Shown in pieces: positions 1 to 12,289 of a DNA stretch of 64,000 nt (its first letter is position 1; each line of letters starts with the position of its first letter). Position numbers and translations under genes: made by a program. Source of the DNA: Macrolepiota albuminosa (lineage: Eukaryota > Basidiomycota > Agaricomycetes > Agaricales > Agaricaceae); contig JAMWFC010000115.1 of assembly GCA_027475525.1 (NCBI GenBank), forward strand, positions 372,001 through 436,000, in the 5' to 3' direction. Under the pieces are notes generated by a model. That model worked only from the letters and a program-made list of their open reading frames with translations, did no database searches and was not told where the DNA came from.

Positions 1-417
1 CATTGCTGGGAAGTCAATGCATGACTCCTAGGGTCAATAAATTCCTCACATGTGCTACCCATCTTGATGCGTCTCTGTATGTTTAATAAGGTACAGTTTT
101 TATGTGGGGACCATAGTATTGGAAATAAATAAAATTGATATTCCACCAATGTAATTTGTTCACTTTCTTCCCATTCTTCCCACTATGACAGACCCAGTTT
201 GGGTACACTACTACAAGGGCACAAAGAAGTATCTGATGGACTAAAATCATTGGGAAGTATGATGCCGAGGCTGCATCAACAACTCAGTTCTAACCACATC
301 CAACACTGACCTCAATGTGCTTGCTGAAGGGTCTATCACAACTGCACAATCAGAGACAGAACTGGAAGCATACTGTAGGTTCTTTATTCTGTTGATGCAC
401 TTTGTCATTTTTTAACA

Positions 418-2640
418 TTGATAGACCTTGCTATGTTGAAGCCCCAGTCAGGAAAGATCAATGAGATATGGACTCATCTCTCTAAGTGCTATAATTGCAC
501 TGAGAGTACTTGTAATGAAGCTTTGGCTGCTCTATACACCTGCAAGAAGTGTCAGATACAAAAGGAAAACCTCTTATCTCCATTCATACAAACACCAACA
601 CAATCAACTACTTCACTTCCATTGCAGCCCTCTCTGAGTCCATTGGCTATTACTACAAATACATCTACTCCACTTGGTCACAACACTACTGCTAATTCAT
701 CATTCTCATCACTTGTATCTGAGCCTGATAGAGATATTTTCTATGCCAAAATTCTTCCTCATCAGCAGTTCTCACCCTCTACTCAGGCCGAGTTCAATGC
801 AGACCTCTGTCGTCTTATGGTTATCTGCAATATTGCCTGGTAGTGTGTTGAACATCTTTACTGGCACTTCTTCTTTCAAAAATGGAAGCCTGAGACCTTG
901 ATGCCAGGACAAAAGAAGTTATCTGGTTGTGTATTAAATGAAGAAGCTGGTAAGGTTGAGGCCAAAATTAAGAGTAGGGTGCATGATTGGTATGGAACAG
1001 GGCAGTGTGATGGATGGAAAAATATTACAAAGACATCACTGATTGCATCTATGGTAAATGTCAAATACTCTGTGAGTTTTGTATAAGATCTTTACTCAAA
1101 TCTTTGTTGACTGTCGGGTTGATCAGACAATGTTACTCAATGTTTGTAACATCTCAGCAGTCCACAAAACAGCTGAGAACTTGAAATCATATCCAAAGAA
1201 ATTGTGTATTGTGTTAGGGTTTTGGGCATTATTGTCATTGCATGGTGCATAGATGCTAGTGGTGAATTAGCCAAAATGTGATGGCTCTTATGAGTAAAAC
1301 TTCCCTGAATAATAACAGTTGACTGTTGGTGTCATCAGGTGTGGAGGAATGTTTGCATTGATGATAAATATTGACTTGAACAGTAGATCAATCTAATTGT
1401 CAGAGACATCTTGAAAATCAAGGGGCATTTTGTATCAAGTGTACAGAATGCCATTGAGGTTGTCAAATGGTTTAATAATCATAGTCATGCATTAGATATG
1501 TTGAGGAAGGTACAGCTTCAAAAGCTTTTCAAAGTATCATCACTTATTCTTCCTGTACTTATATGGTGGACTTCTCATTATCTTGCAATCCCTCAATTAC
1601 TGGATCTTGAGCTTGCATTTTGACAGCTACTTTTGGACTCAAGAGAGACATTGGTGCTAGTTGCTGGAGATAGGGCAGAAATGAAGGAAAAGGCCTGAGA
1701 GATTATTGGAATTTTGAAGGGATTCACATTCTGGTCAGATTTGAAGAGGTGTGTGTAATCCTCTGTCAATTATAAGTTCTTTGAAAATAACTATTAAACA
1801 GGATTCAAGAGCATTTGGAACCTCTCACAATTGCTGCAAATATTACACAAAGTGATAATGCCTGACTGATTGTGGTCCTGATAACTCTGGTCAATTTATA
1901 CCACTTTTTCTCAAATACTACATGTAGTCTCGATTCTCATATATGTGCCACTGCTCTCAAAAGTCTAGAAAAGTGCTGGGCCAATGCTGACCATCCAATT
2001 TTCATCCTAGCAATTGTATTCAACCCATATATCCGAGTTGGCTTCTTTGCACATGGAGCACCCTATACAGATTTCAGTACTCTATGGAGGCTTGTTGTAG
2101 GGGGTTATCAGCACTTATTTAATACAACAAATGAGCCCTACTATGAATTCTGAGCATCATTTGGTGACTATGTTTGAAGAAAAGGAGAATGGTCAGATAA
2201 GGGTATGGACTTGAAATACCACAAGGAAGCAGCACAACAAGAGGTAAGTACTGTACCTGACATGTTTTTATGATTTACTCACCATGATGTAGTGATGCCC
2301 TGTCAATCTGATCACTATATGGTGAGAACTTGAACCCTCATTAGAAAATGCACCTCCAGCGCATGCTCTATTCAATTCTGCTAGTGATAATCTTACTTCT
2401 CCTGCTGCACCACAAGGCAAGGCAGCTATGATTAAAATGGCACTGTGGCTCCTGAGTGTCACACCAAATTCTGCACCAACCAAGCATATCTTTAGTCAGT
2501 TTGGAGTCAAGCATACAAAACATTGAAATCATACTCACCCTGATAAAATACACAAAGAAGTTTTCTTGAAAATTGACACCACTGAGACCCATGGTTTACC
2601 TCCATGTCACAAATGCAAATTTGGTAATGATGATAACCAT
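418..2640 (+). pseudogene. decayed hAT-family transposase
   Basis: Pieces of one hAT transposase lie in order on the plus strand but in shifting frames with many stops. About 840-1080 holds the region around 'QCDGWKN', the typical DGW block of Agaricomycete hAT proteins. About 1411-1623 has 'VKWFNNHSHALDML' followed by a 'LPVLIWWTSHY' block, where intact relatives have an RW pair. About 1950-2150 has 'FILAIVFNPYIR'. About 2470-2610 has the C-terminal dimerisation-type block 'FSQFGVKHTKH' then 'HPDKIHKEVFLK'. The order and spacing match the family from zinc-finger side to C-terminus. Stops (for example at 843, 1086, 1623, 2153) and frame shifts show it is long dead. I did not find clear terminal inverted repeats or the 8-bp target duplication. 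Confidence 0.75.
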
Positions 2641-5600
2641 GGCACTGCCCCATTTGCAAACCCATCAACAAGCACCCTCAGCTTCACCTCTGTTGCTCAG
2701 AAACTGGTTTTTGAAGCTGGGTCATTAGTACAAGCTGTCAATGGGCATCTGCCAGCTTAGCCAATGGGTACTCAAAGCACAGATAACCCACCTGATATCA
2801 ATCCTTTGTGTTGAAGAACCTCTTTTATTATTCTGACCCCACAGATGTGACTTCAACCTCATCGACTGTCCTAACTGATTACTGGAGGGCTGAGGAGGAT
2901 GGACTGACAAGCGAGATGGAGTTTCATGACCTGGTGAATGGGCAAGACGATACAAATGGTTATGATGACCCAGATGGTGACTCATAATAAAACAGTTTAC
3001 TAATACTAGTAATAATTGATTTATAATTTTTTTCTTACATAGCTACTTGAATGAGACTTTGAGTTCATTTTATCTTATTGTGCCAGCTAACTCAACCAGT
3101 GGAAGCAGTCATGTGTTGACCTTGACATATCAGGATTAAGGGAGTTTGACCCTTTTGGTCAGAAAGTTATGACCACAATCAAACCCTATCAATGCCATCA
3201 CTGGTATCAATGCCCAAATCCTGCCATGGTCAAAAGCTAAAGGCCAAGCACAATATTAGTGGCTTGTGCAATCAGCATGCTCCAAAATCCTTAAAGTCTA
3301 CCAAGTCTAATTCTGATTGTGCTTAATCATCTAAAATATATAAGATTGATGGATTATAAGAGATCAGTAACAATGATTCTGAGATCTTTTCTTGGAGCTG
3401 AACAGCCTCAAGCTATGCTAAAGAAACGAAAATCAGAAGAGTGATGAAAGGTATGTAGGCTTGAATGATGAAAATATAGAGGTCTTGACAGAGGGATGGC
3501 CTGAAAATGATGGCATTGATATGGCTGCTACTAAATTATGGCATATCAAGTTGATGAAGCTTGTGATTGCTAATAGAGATGATCTTAGAAATAATGAATG
3601 GGTACCAGCAGAGCTCAGAAAGAAATATCTAAGGAAAATTAAAAAATATAACAGTATAATCAATGTTTATTCTATGAATTGACTTGATCATTTACTTAAT
3701 TCATGTATAAGAGCACTCTACAGAGTATAAACAAGGGCCAGATATAAGCAGTAAATCTAAGTGCACTTGTTGTTGCTATTAAAGCTTGCTATACAACCAA
3801 ATAAGTCTTGATAAATCTAGTTTTATACTCAAAAAGACAGGAGAAGTGCTATAGGAGATTACTATTAGATTCACAAGCTCAGATGAAACTTCTGAAGCTA
3901 AATTGCCTGGACTTTTTGATGTTAAAATGAAATTTGTTGGTTCAGATGTTGACATGATTTCTAGCTATTCTGATAACTATAAAAAAATAGCAATTGAAGA
4001 TCATAGTATTACATCATCAACATTTCTACAAGATTTACTTAAACATGGTTTCTAGATCTAGAGCTGGAAAACCCACTGCAAAGTGTGGTAGAAGTTTTAA
4101 GGTATGTCAACTTTATCCCTGAGATTATTAGAATATGTAGACAGTAAAATTTTCTTTATAGATACATTCATCTCAGATGCATATGGGTCCAGGACCCAAC
4201 ATTGCTACAGCTTTAAATCTAGCTATTGACTCAAATGCCTCTGAAACTCCTGCTTCTGCTCTTGTTCATTTTGGTACTGGATCTGGTGTTGAGTCTGAGA
4301 ATAAAACTACTGATTCTCAAGTTCAACCTCAAAATGCTCTGATAGTAGCTATGTCTAGTTTGACAAGAGCAGCAAAGAGAAAAATGAGACACAAGCATGT
4401 TGGTATGCATGGTATTTCTGCAGTATGTTTTTTTTTTGCTTATTTAAAGAACTTTTTAATGTTAATTTGACTTTTATAAGCTGATCCAAAAGCTGTCATG
4501 CCATTTGTTGGAACACAGCATGTGTTTTCTAAAGTTAATGCTGGTCATGTAAGTTTTTATTTTTAATTATAAACTGTTTAAGTATTTATTATTGTTTAGA
4601 TAGATCAGGCTAGACTTTGTCAAGATCATTAGATCAATTTAGTGAGTTATTAGATTTTGAAAACTACATGTGAAGTTCAATTATTATATAAATGTGATTA
4701 TATAATTGCAAAGTTTATAGCATGGTATTCTATCAATTAGCATTCAACATTCACATGCTACTCAGAAGAATAGTCTTTCTTCTCAGCAAGAAGTAGCTTC
4801 TATTGTAGAAGATGAAGTCTAAAGCTTGTAGTGAAGTTCACAGTCAGAGCCAATGAGTCTATCTTGCTTGTCTTACTATGAAATTGGCTCAAGAATGTAA
4901 ATTGCCTCATAATCAAGATGGTGTCAAGTGTTATAGTTGTGCACAAGCTAGTATGTTTTAATTTTTTAATAAAAATACAGATTTATTAACTATTTTAGAT
5001 CATATTTTTTAGCATGCTAATATGAAAAAAGGCTCAGGTAATAGGCTAATCAAAGCATCTCTCTTTTGAAAGGCTGAAAATGCCAATTGACATAACATGA
5101 TTGATTTAAATATACATAACCTTCCTTGAAATAGTTCTATTTGGATTTTTCTTGATCTAGGAATACTTTATACATGTGTTTCTTATCAGAAAATAATAAA
5201 TGTAAGCTTTTATTTGTTTTTCACTTAAGCATATACTAAATAATATATTTAGAATCATGAAAAAGTAGAGTTAACCTGGTATAGTTATGCTTATGGAATT
5301 GGAGCCAACTATACCTCCAAAACTTTTTGTGTTAAAAGGCTTCTCTGCAATCATAATTTTGGCTACAATTTCATTTTAAATCTCAATATTAATTACCAAT
5401 CTTTTGCCAGCATTATCATTGATTTTTTTGGTGCTCTTGACAGAGTTTATTCTAAATACTCACATCATTTAACCAATCTTTTGCCAGCATTATCATTGAT
5501 TTTTTTGGTGCTCTTGACAGAGTTTATTCTAAATACTCACATCATTTAAGCAGTGAAGCTGTTTCTGATGCTGTAATCTTCACTTCTCCTCTATTTTGGG

Positions 5601-6475
5601 CTTTTTTAAAGGTTGACATTGGATCTTTTTGCATTCTTCATCTCACTTTCTCTCCATTTAATAATTCTGTATCTTAAGGCAACAAACTTTGGTTCATCCA
5701 GCCTTATACAGAATATATTATGGATATCTATCCTTAGCTCACATTTTCTGGCTCTTTGTCTATTTATAATACATTGCTTCTTTTTATCCACCCTGTTACT
5801 TCAACACAAGAAGCTAGAGATGCAGAACAAAATTTTCTTGATGCATATAAAGCATACAAGAAAGTTGCTATAGAGTTGCTATAGATCTGCCTTATTTTGA
5901 TGAAAAAAAAACTTTCTTAGCTTTTCAAAATTGCTTTAACAACAAGTAAGTTATTTTTTATATTATCAAATTTTATAATTTATATCATCAATAAATATAA
6001 GGAGAAAGGAAAGCAAGTTGACTTTCAGACTTTGGAAAAAGAAAACAATTCATGTATGTTTATATTTTTGTTAAAAATTTTATTTAATATTTTTTTTAGT
6101 TATTGACAATAATGAAGATATTGATATGGGACTTGAAGACTTGATTCATATGGATTTAACTGGATTGGACCTTCTTTAATTAATTTTTAATAAATATAAT
6201 TTAAATTTTTATAAAAAAATTCTTTTCAATCTTCTTTATACTTATAAAAAAGTTTTATATATATTTTTTTCAGCAAAATACAAGTATTTAAAATTATAAA
6301 AAAAAGCAAGATTTAAAATAAGAAAGTTGAAGAAAATAAAACAATAACTAATACATGCATAGCCAAGCATAGCTTAGCTGTGTCAGGAATTACTTTGACA
6401 TAGTATATGCATACTTGTAAGCATAGTTTAGTTTAGATTTACATAAGTGCATAGTCATTAAGCAGACATATGAAC
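2641..6475. other. AT-rich transposon graveyard, no supported gene
   Basis: About 3.8 kb of very AT-rich sequence, unlike the balanced composition after position 7000. Short open stretches occur (about 3461-3682 and 4177-4470, plus strand) with no family I recognise, no extended codon-like frame and no convincing splice chain. The segment also contains a 77-bp tandem duplication at 5395-5549. Composition and the neighbouring hAT relic suggest decayed repeats, possibly hypermutated, but I cannot assign the source element. Confidence 0.6.
5395..5549. repeat. 77-bp tandem direct duplication (copy 1 of 7 in window)
   Basis: Copy 1 is 5395-5471 and copy 2 starts at 5472. Bases match at offset 77 over 78 positions with no mismatch. 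The identical period recurs at six other unrelated sites, which points to an assembly join and not to biology. Confidence 0.9.
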
Positions 6476-6575
6476 NNNNNNNNNNNNNNNNNNNNNNNNN
6501 NNNNNNNNNNNNNNNNNNNNNNNNNNNNNNNNNNNNNNNNNNNNNNNNNNNNNNNNNNNNNNNNNNNNNNNNNNN
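6476..6575. other. assembly gap of 100 N
   Basis: Exactly 100 N bases, the conventional placeholder for a scaffold gap of unknown length. Sequence on either side may not be truly adjacent. Confidence 0.99.
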
Positions 6576-7621
6576 TATCAACATCAACTTGCCCTTGTTT
6601 TTTTCTCTCATGCTTGCCTTTTCATTCTGTAAATTTCTGACTGGCATGCACTTCATCAACTGACTCCAGTCTTGTCAAAAATTCTTTGAACTTTGAAAAA
6701 TTCCACCAAGCTTCAATCTGAAACAAGTCACCTTTTCCCAAACTTGTTCAAAGTACCACCACTAGCTCCAGAGGCAAGTCCTGGAGCATCTCACACCTCA
6801 AGTACTTGTAGTTCAGCACTGAGTCTTCCTTGTAAGGGTGTTGCTTACTGGAGAAAGCCCCCATCAGCAGAATCTGACACTGAGCAAGGATAAGCACCTC
6901 TCCTCATTCCTTCAGGCAATGATAGTATGCAAACAGTGTCATGACCCACACACTTACCACTGGGACTATTTCTGGTTCCTGCCTGTGCCCATCTAAATCC
7001 TGGGCTTGTTGTAGGTGGTGGCAAGGTCATGATCACGTTAGATGGACCTCCAGCATTAGCGGCGCAGAGGCGATGTGGCACGGCTGTAAGTCAGCTGTTA
7101 CCTGACTGACTGGAGATATGGAATGATCATTGTATTTTGACTCATGGATCATTGCATGCTGGTATAAACTCTTATCACGTAACATCCTGTCTCGCGGCGT
7201 GGAGCATGATTGTGCATCATAACTCAGTTTGAAACAGGATGCCACCGAAAGTATAGATAAGGATTTCCTGCAATCATCCCTGACAGTCAATAAGTAGCTG
7301 GTTGCCATATATGTGTTGACGGCGTTTATGCCCTTGACCCTTAGGCCCTGAAATTCCATGGTGGGAACTGACTTCGGATGGCCAGATTTTTTTTCAAACA
7401 GAACCAAAAGGTTGTGCCGCACCTCACTCTAATACGCGATTCAGATTTGTTCTCGCTTGCTTATTGACTTAGGCGATTAGTTTTGTGTTTTAATCGTACG
7501 AGAAGCTGTCGCGGTGGAAACCAAATGTACGGCAATTGCCGTAATCTCCTTTGAGGTCTGAACTAAATCCGTGAACCCGCTCTCATCAACGACAAACTCC
7601 CCTCCCTGCAAACTCATCTCA
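6576..7621. other. transition region upstream of calmodulin
   Basis: Composition moves from AT-rich to balanced at about 7000-7100. Two minus-strand open stretches (6845-7081 and 7033-7422) overlap, have no recognised family and are probably chance or transposon remnants. The last 100-150 bases before 7622 should include the calmodulin promoter and 5' leader; I see no clear TATA box. Confidence 0.45.
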
Positions 7622-8534
7622 ATGGCCGACCAACTCGTAAGAGCCATATTTTGCTACAAGTACTACCGATATTGACCGATCTTGTTTCAATTCCAGTCTG
7701 AAGGTGCGATTGCGATATAGATTTGGGGGATCATCGGCTGACCAGTTACTATGCAATGTTTCCAATGACAGAGCAAATTTCTGGTAATTATCTCACTTCT
7801 GCTGCCTTCGAAACGCATACCGATCACGCGTTTAGAGTTCAAGGAGGCTTTCTCTCTGTTCGACAAGGGTTTGTCGCCTGATCATGTAACATGTCGAACG
7901 AAAAGCTGACGGAATCCATCTTCAGATGGCGATGGTACGATTACCACGAAGGAGCTGGGCACCGTCATGCGCTCTCTCGGACAGAACCCCACAGAAGCAG
8001 AGCTGCAGGATATGATCAACGAGGTCGACGCAGACAACAATGGCACGATCGATTTCCCTGAGTTCCTGACGATGATGGCGCGTAAGATGCGTGACACTGA
8101 TAGCGAGGAGGAGATCAAGGAGGCATTCAAAGTGTTCGATAAGGACGGAAACGGCTACATCAGCGCGGCTGAGCTGCGACATGTCATGACCAATCTGGGT
8201 GTGTATATGACTTTATCTGTGGATCCAACATGGGCGCTTTTTTGTTGGATCCATAGACGTGAGAGAAGGTACTCATACGCGGATTTCTTATTTTCAGGTG
8301 AGAAGCTCTCCGACACCGAGGTCGATGAGATGATCCGGGAAGCAGACGTCGATGGCGATGGCCAGATCAATTATGAGGGTACGTGAGAGTGTTTCAAATT
8401 CGATAGATTGTTGAATGATTGTTGTAATGTTCTCTTTCTATATAGAGTTTGTCAAGGTGTGTCTTCATTGCCTTACACGTACGTTTGGACAGTACTGACA
8501 TATGGTAACCTTGTAGATGATGCTGTCCAAGTGA
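7622..8534 (+). CDS. CMD1: calmodulin
   Basis: Calmodulin, the cytosolic and nuclear Ca2+ sensor that activates calcineurin and CaM kinases. Eight exons: 7622-7636, 7697-7703, 7772-7783, 7836-7868, 7926-8198, 8298-8378, 8446-8456 and 8517-8534, total 450 nt giving 149 residues, the exact family length. All introns are GT-AG. The product starts MADQL and has four EF-hands with full Ca2+ ligands: 'DKDGDGTI', 'DADNNGTI', 'DKDGNGYI' and 'DVDGDGQI', with the linker '[13 protein letters not shown]' between the lobes. The ATG at 7622 gives the canonical N-terminus. The short exons (7, 12 and 11 nt) would defeat simple ORF searches. A diverged paralogue with the same exon sizes starts 540 bp downstream. 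Confidence 0.97.
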
Positions 8535-9076
8535 TCTACTGTGTACGATCGATAGTTCTATCACCCTCGATGAGGGACGTCGGATGTCTGTAATGGACAA
8601 CATGTCAGTAAAGAGCTAGTAGCTGTTCTTTGTCTGGTCTTAGCTAGCCTTTCTATCTTACTTTATATATATGTCATGCCCGCGTCCGATACTATGCCAA
8701 AATAAGCGCGTCATCCGATTTTTTCAGTTATGTTCGCTAGGTATTTTTTTTGTGCGCTACTGATTGAATAAATGATATCATCAATATTTCGTGTCCCAAG
8801 GGGCCAAGCAATTTAGCCTAGTTGAAGGCACGATTATGGACACAGCCACACCGACGTCTTCAAGCGGTACAAATACAGCCACAGCCTCCCCGAACTCGAC
8901 GACCATGCATAGACTGCCTACCGCCGTGCACAGCGGAATGACTTCTTTATCAAGGACAAAGGCCAGATCCAGGAACTCAACACTATTTATATAGGGAGCG
9001 TCCTTATATATCCCCCTCTCTCAATGACGAGCTCGGCCATCGAAACACATCCACTGAATTTCATCGATCCCTCGCC
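8535..9076. other. intergenic: calmodulin 3' end and paralogue promoter
   Basis: Holds the 3' UTR of calmodulin and the promoter of the next gene. A TATA-like run TATTTATATAG lies at 8984-8994, about 85 bp before the ATG at 9077. The open stretch 8791-8994 shows no recognisable protein. Confidence 0.45.
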
Positions 9077-9940
9077 ATGACTGAGATGACCCAATTGGTG
9101 CGCGTTCCCCTCTATCTGCCAACCTGTCCTGTTACTAACGTTCTTTAAAGACTCAAGGTTTGTTTCTGGCCTTATAATCTGATTAGGCATCCTGCTAATG
9201 ATTGTATTTCTTTCCTTCAGATCAAATTGCAGGTATGCTTGTGCGACGCTACACATATCGATGATCTCATCTTGTGTAATCTAGAGTTCAACGAAATATT
9301 TGCACTTTTCGATGCAGGTCAGAAATGATACAACGTTCAAGGACCCATTCCTGTTTAACTTCAAATACGTCTAGATAACGATGGGAACATCACGCAAAAC
9401 GAGCTCAAAGTTGTCATGGACAAACTTGGACAGAAAACAACAGATGAGGAATTGCGGAAAATGATGAATGGAGTCGATCTCGATAAAAATGGGATGATTG
9501 ACTTCGACGAGTTCTTGAGGCTGATGAGCAACAGATTTCACAACGTTAACGAAGTCGACGAGGTGGAGGCTGCTTTCAATGTCTTCGATCGGGATGGGAA
9601 CGGGTTTATCAGCATAGAAGAACTGGCGCTTGTTCTTCGAAGTCTTAGTATGTTTCTCCAGCCCTGTGCTTCATGTGCACCATAATAGTGGTCTTTAATT
9701 TGTCCTAGATATTGACTTGACGGAGCCAGAGCTCAAGACGATGATGGAAGAAGCCGATCTGAATGCGGATGGTGTCATTAGCCTGGGAGGCGAGTACTCA
9801 CACTCTTTCCGCTTTCAATACTACTTTGTTCTGAGCTCGCTGTCATTTTTACACAGAATTTAAGAAGGTGAGCTACCTTGAAATGCCGCTTCCCTTCAGC
9901 CATCTGTTGACAATTCATCCAGATGATGTCGGAGCCTTGA
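9077..9940 (+). CDS. calmodulin-like EF-hand protein, tandem paralogue
   Basis: A four-EF-hand protein of 151 residues in eight exons: 9077-9097, 9151-9157, 9221-9232, 9285-9317, 9375-9647, 9709-9789, 9857-9867 and 9923-9940. Exons 2-8 have exactly the same lengths as those of calmodulin upstream (7, 12, 33, 273, 81, 11 and 18 nt), so it arose by duplication of that gene. The protein has diverged strongly, but ligand positions remain plausible in all hands: 'DADNDGNI', 'DLDKNGMI', 'DRDGNGFI' and 'DLNADGVI', each followed by the conserved Glu at position 12. The C-terminus reads EFKKMMSEP. The intron after 9789 begins with GC, a GC-AG intron. It probably binds Ca2+ but with a different partner set from calmodulin; its role is unknown. 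Confidence 0.9.
9790..9856 (+). other. GC-AG intron in the calmodulin-like gene
   Basis: The donor is GCGAGT, not GT, at the intron position shared with calmodulin intron 6, where that gene has a GT donor (GTACGT). The acceptor is CACAG. The extended donor still fits the U1 consensus at +3 to +6, as usual for GC-AG introns. Confidence 0.8.
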
Positions 9941-10083
9941 ACACCGGTTCTGCGAATCATAATTTGCGCTCGTGTATCACATCCCTCTTTCGTGTAGTGC
10001 TACACATGTATTGGACGCACTTGTATCGGTATATATAAGGAAATGACATCTCGGCCCTCCCGGCACGGCACTCCCGGAGTCAC

Positions 10084-10147
10084 TGACGTCATTAACCTAG
10101 GTCCGTCTCGTCATCGGACCCGTGTAAGACCATTTTCCTTTATAAAG
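10084..10147 (+). promoter_or_regulatory. CRE palindrome and TATA box before small-protein gene
   Basis: A perfect TGACGTCA palindrome (bZIP/ATF-CREB type site) lies at 10084-10091 and a TATAAAG box at 10141-10147, 56 bp before the ATG at 10203. Order and spacing fit a core promoter with a bZIP-type upstream site. Confidence 0.5.
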
Positions 10148-10202
10148 AAGCATACCTTGCGCAGCACCTTCAATATTGAAATCAAACTAAAACCCCACCA
10201 TC

Positions 10203-10606
10203 ATGTCCTCCCAGAACAAGACTTCAGTATCTAGTTCAAACACTACGGGTCAACAAACACAGAACGATCCGTCAGAGACGACATTTACAATTCAGCCTCA
10301 TCCCGCTGTATGTACAATGTTTCTGTGCAACTTTTTAATTTCAAACACAAATACAACAGACCACCAATGATCCCCAGGATCTCCAGCGTAATAGGGAACC
10401 GGGTGGGGGCTTGCAGACGAGTGGCCCTATGGTTTTTGGCCCCGGACCTGTCATTCCTGATCGCCAGACGCAACAGAACATTGGGGAGCCCTTGGTGAGT
10501 ATCTGACCTGTGTACCACCGTTACATGAGAGGTAAATTGTCTTCCGTTATATTTCTATTAGAGCAGGGAGGAACTGCGCGCGCGCGCGGCAGAATTAAAT
10601 AAGTAG
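10203..10606 (+). CDS. small hydrophilic protein, 94 aa, unknown function
   Basis: Three exons with clean GT-AG introns in phase 0: 10203-10307, 10360-10494 and 10562-10606. They give 94 residues rich in Ser, Thr, Gln, Asn and Pro, with no membrane segment or signal peptide. The protein begins MSSQNKTSV, has a central Gly/Pro part 'MVFGPGPVIPD' and ends in a charged tail 'SREELRARAAELNK'. All three exons are multiples of three, and a TATA box plus CRE-like site sit just upstream, which supports a real gene. I do not recognise a domain; it looks intrinsically disordered with a short C-terminal helix. Confidence 0.7.
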
Positions 10607-12289
10607 AGAATGTGCAAGCAGAGGAGGTGTACATTGATGTATCAGCGTTGGCGAGATTGAATATATTCTTTGTTTGAGACGAATTTGTGGCGACAAGAAC
10701 TTAGAGAGAATAGAACTACCAGTCAGCGGCCAGCGGCCAGCTGAGTGATTCTACTGTGTGGGGTGTATAGTACTTAAGTCAACGACATTCCTCGTGTATG
10801 TATTTGGCTTAGGCTCCATTTTACATGTTATTATTCCTTAAAACCGTGTTAAAAGACGCGGATAAATTACACTCGAAAGGTCTTTTCCTCTACTTAGACT
10901 CGATCAGCCTCGAGCGTCAAGCGACCGTCTTCTCATTGGATCAGCATCAAATAGCAAGGGACCATCAAGTCTTGTTGATAAGGTGTTGCAAACTCTGGAC
11001 CGCTTGGACAATCGTTCGGAGCCGCCGGTCCTTTCCACTTCATTCTTTCGTCCGTGAAAACCTAGGTCTTGAACAGTTCGGTTTCGTCAAACCATCATCA
11101 GTAGGTTCTAGTTCTCCAATAAAATGCGACGGCATCAGTGTGCTCTGTTAAAATTGCAAGTTTATTCTTCCGAATCTATTCGAATCGACAAGATTGCTGT
11201 CAAGCATGATTAATGATTTTGCACCGGAGTCGGCTTGTGCATTTCAAAGAGTAGTCGCCATCCAGATCAATTCTTTTCTCACTCCTAAGCACTTGTATAT
11301 GCGCGTTTTTCCCTTTCTTTTCAAATGCTCAGACTCTTCTCTCCTCTTTTCCCGTATATTATCTTTTCTTTTAAGAACCCAAACGGTTGCGAATGCCGCT
11401 AAGTATCCTTGATAGGTAGTCGTAAGGTCACCGCGCCGATCGGCCAGACCTTATTACCTCCGCTTTCCCCAGATGACATTAGAGATGATCGATTGATCGA
11501 TGACCCTAGGCCTGCAATCACCTAAGTGTTGCGAAGCACCTTGGTATTGAGGGAGCACAGAGCGACTTCAGCTATGTTTTTGCTCTGACTTCTTCTCCAG
11601 CAATCCTGGTATTGATTTCTGCATGTGGACATTGCTGCATTTCCTCGTTCAACAGTGCTTCTAACGCTTACCATGCTGTCAACGGATACTGGCTGCTCTG
11701 ACATCGCCGCCACATCGACTGACCATGCCATGTTTGGGTATGGCTACGTGAACATTCTTCTTTTCAATCAACACCATTCAATGTCCATATGGTCCTCATC
11801 ACCTTGACGTGTCATGTTGGAACTTGTACAGAACAACGACGTTTCAGAATTGGCCATTCTTCTTTGTGTCGTGCATGCAGCGGCAGGCAGATTCCGCTCG
11901 TATCGGCGTCAACAGAAAAGTCCGATGTCATCAACGCGGAGGTAAGTCTTGATTGAGAGTTCCAGGTTCTGATTTAAGAATCCTTTCTGAGTATGTACAC
12001 GGGTTCATTTGCCAGCGAACCTGACAGGACGCAGCATTTCAGTGCCCATGCCAAGGCAACCTCGAGGTTACAACGTACATCTCAAGCAGAACCAACCACT
12101 GATGTAAGGTGTCAATGTAACACTTCTCAGCTGGTTATAAGCTTCGAAAATGGTAATAGAATTTAATTACCTTGGGGACATCGGATACTTATATATTCCG
12201 GCTGTAGAGTCCTTAGTATCTCAAGTCCCCTTGACCTCTTTTCTCGACCCACCATTTCCTAGCGTCTTGGGCGACCCACAGCTGTGATA
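10607..12289. other. 1.7-kb intergenic region
   Basis: No gene recognised. The longest open stretch (10825-11151, plus) has no family resemblance and no flanking splice chain. A TATA-like run TTATATATT lies at 12189-12197, about 95 bp before the next ATG, and probably serves the membrane protein gene. Confidence 0.45.

Noticed and set aside
3461..4470. Open stretches 3461-3682 and 4177-4470 in the AT-rich region
   Set aside because: Short, no recognised family, surrounded by stops in all frames; could be relics but identity cannot be supported.
7033..7422. 129-codon minus-strand open frame upstream of calmodulin
   Set aside because: No family resemblance, overlaps another frame and sits in the composition transition; likely chance.
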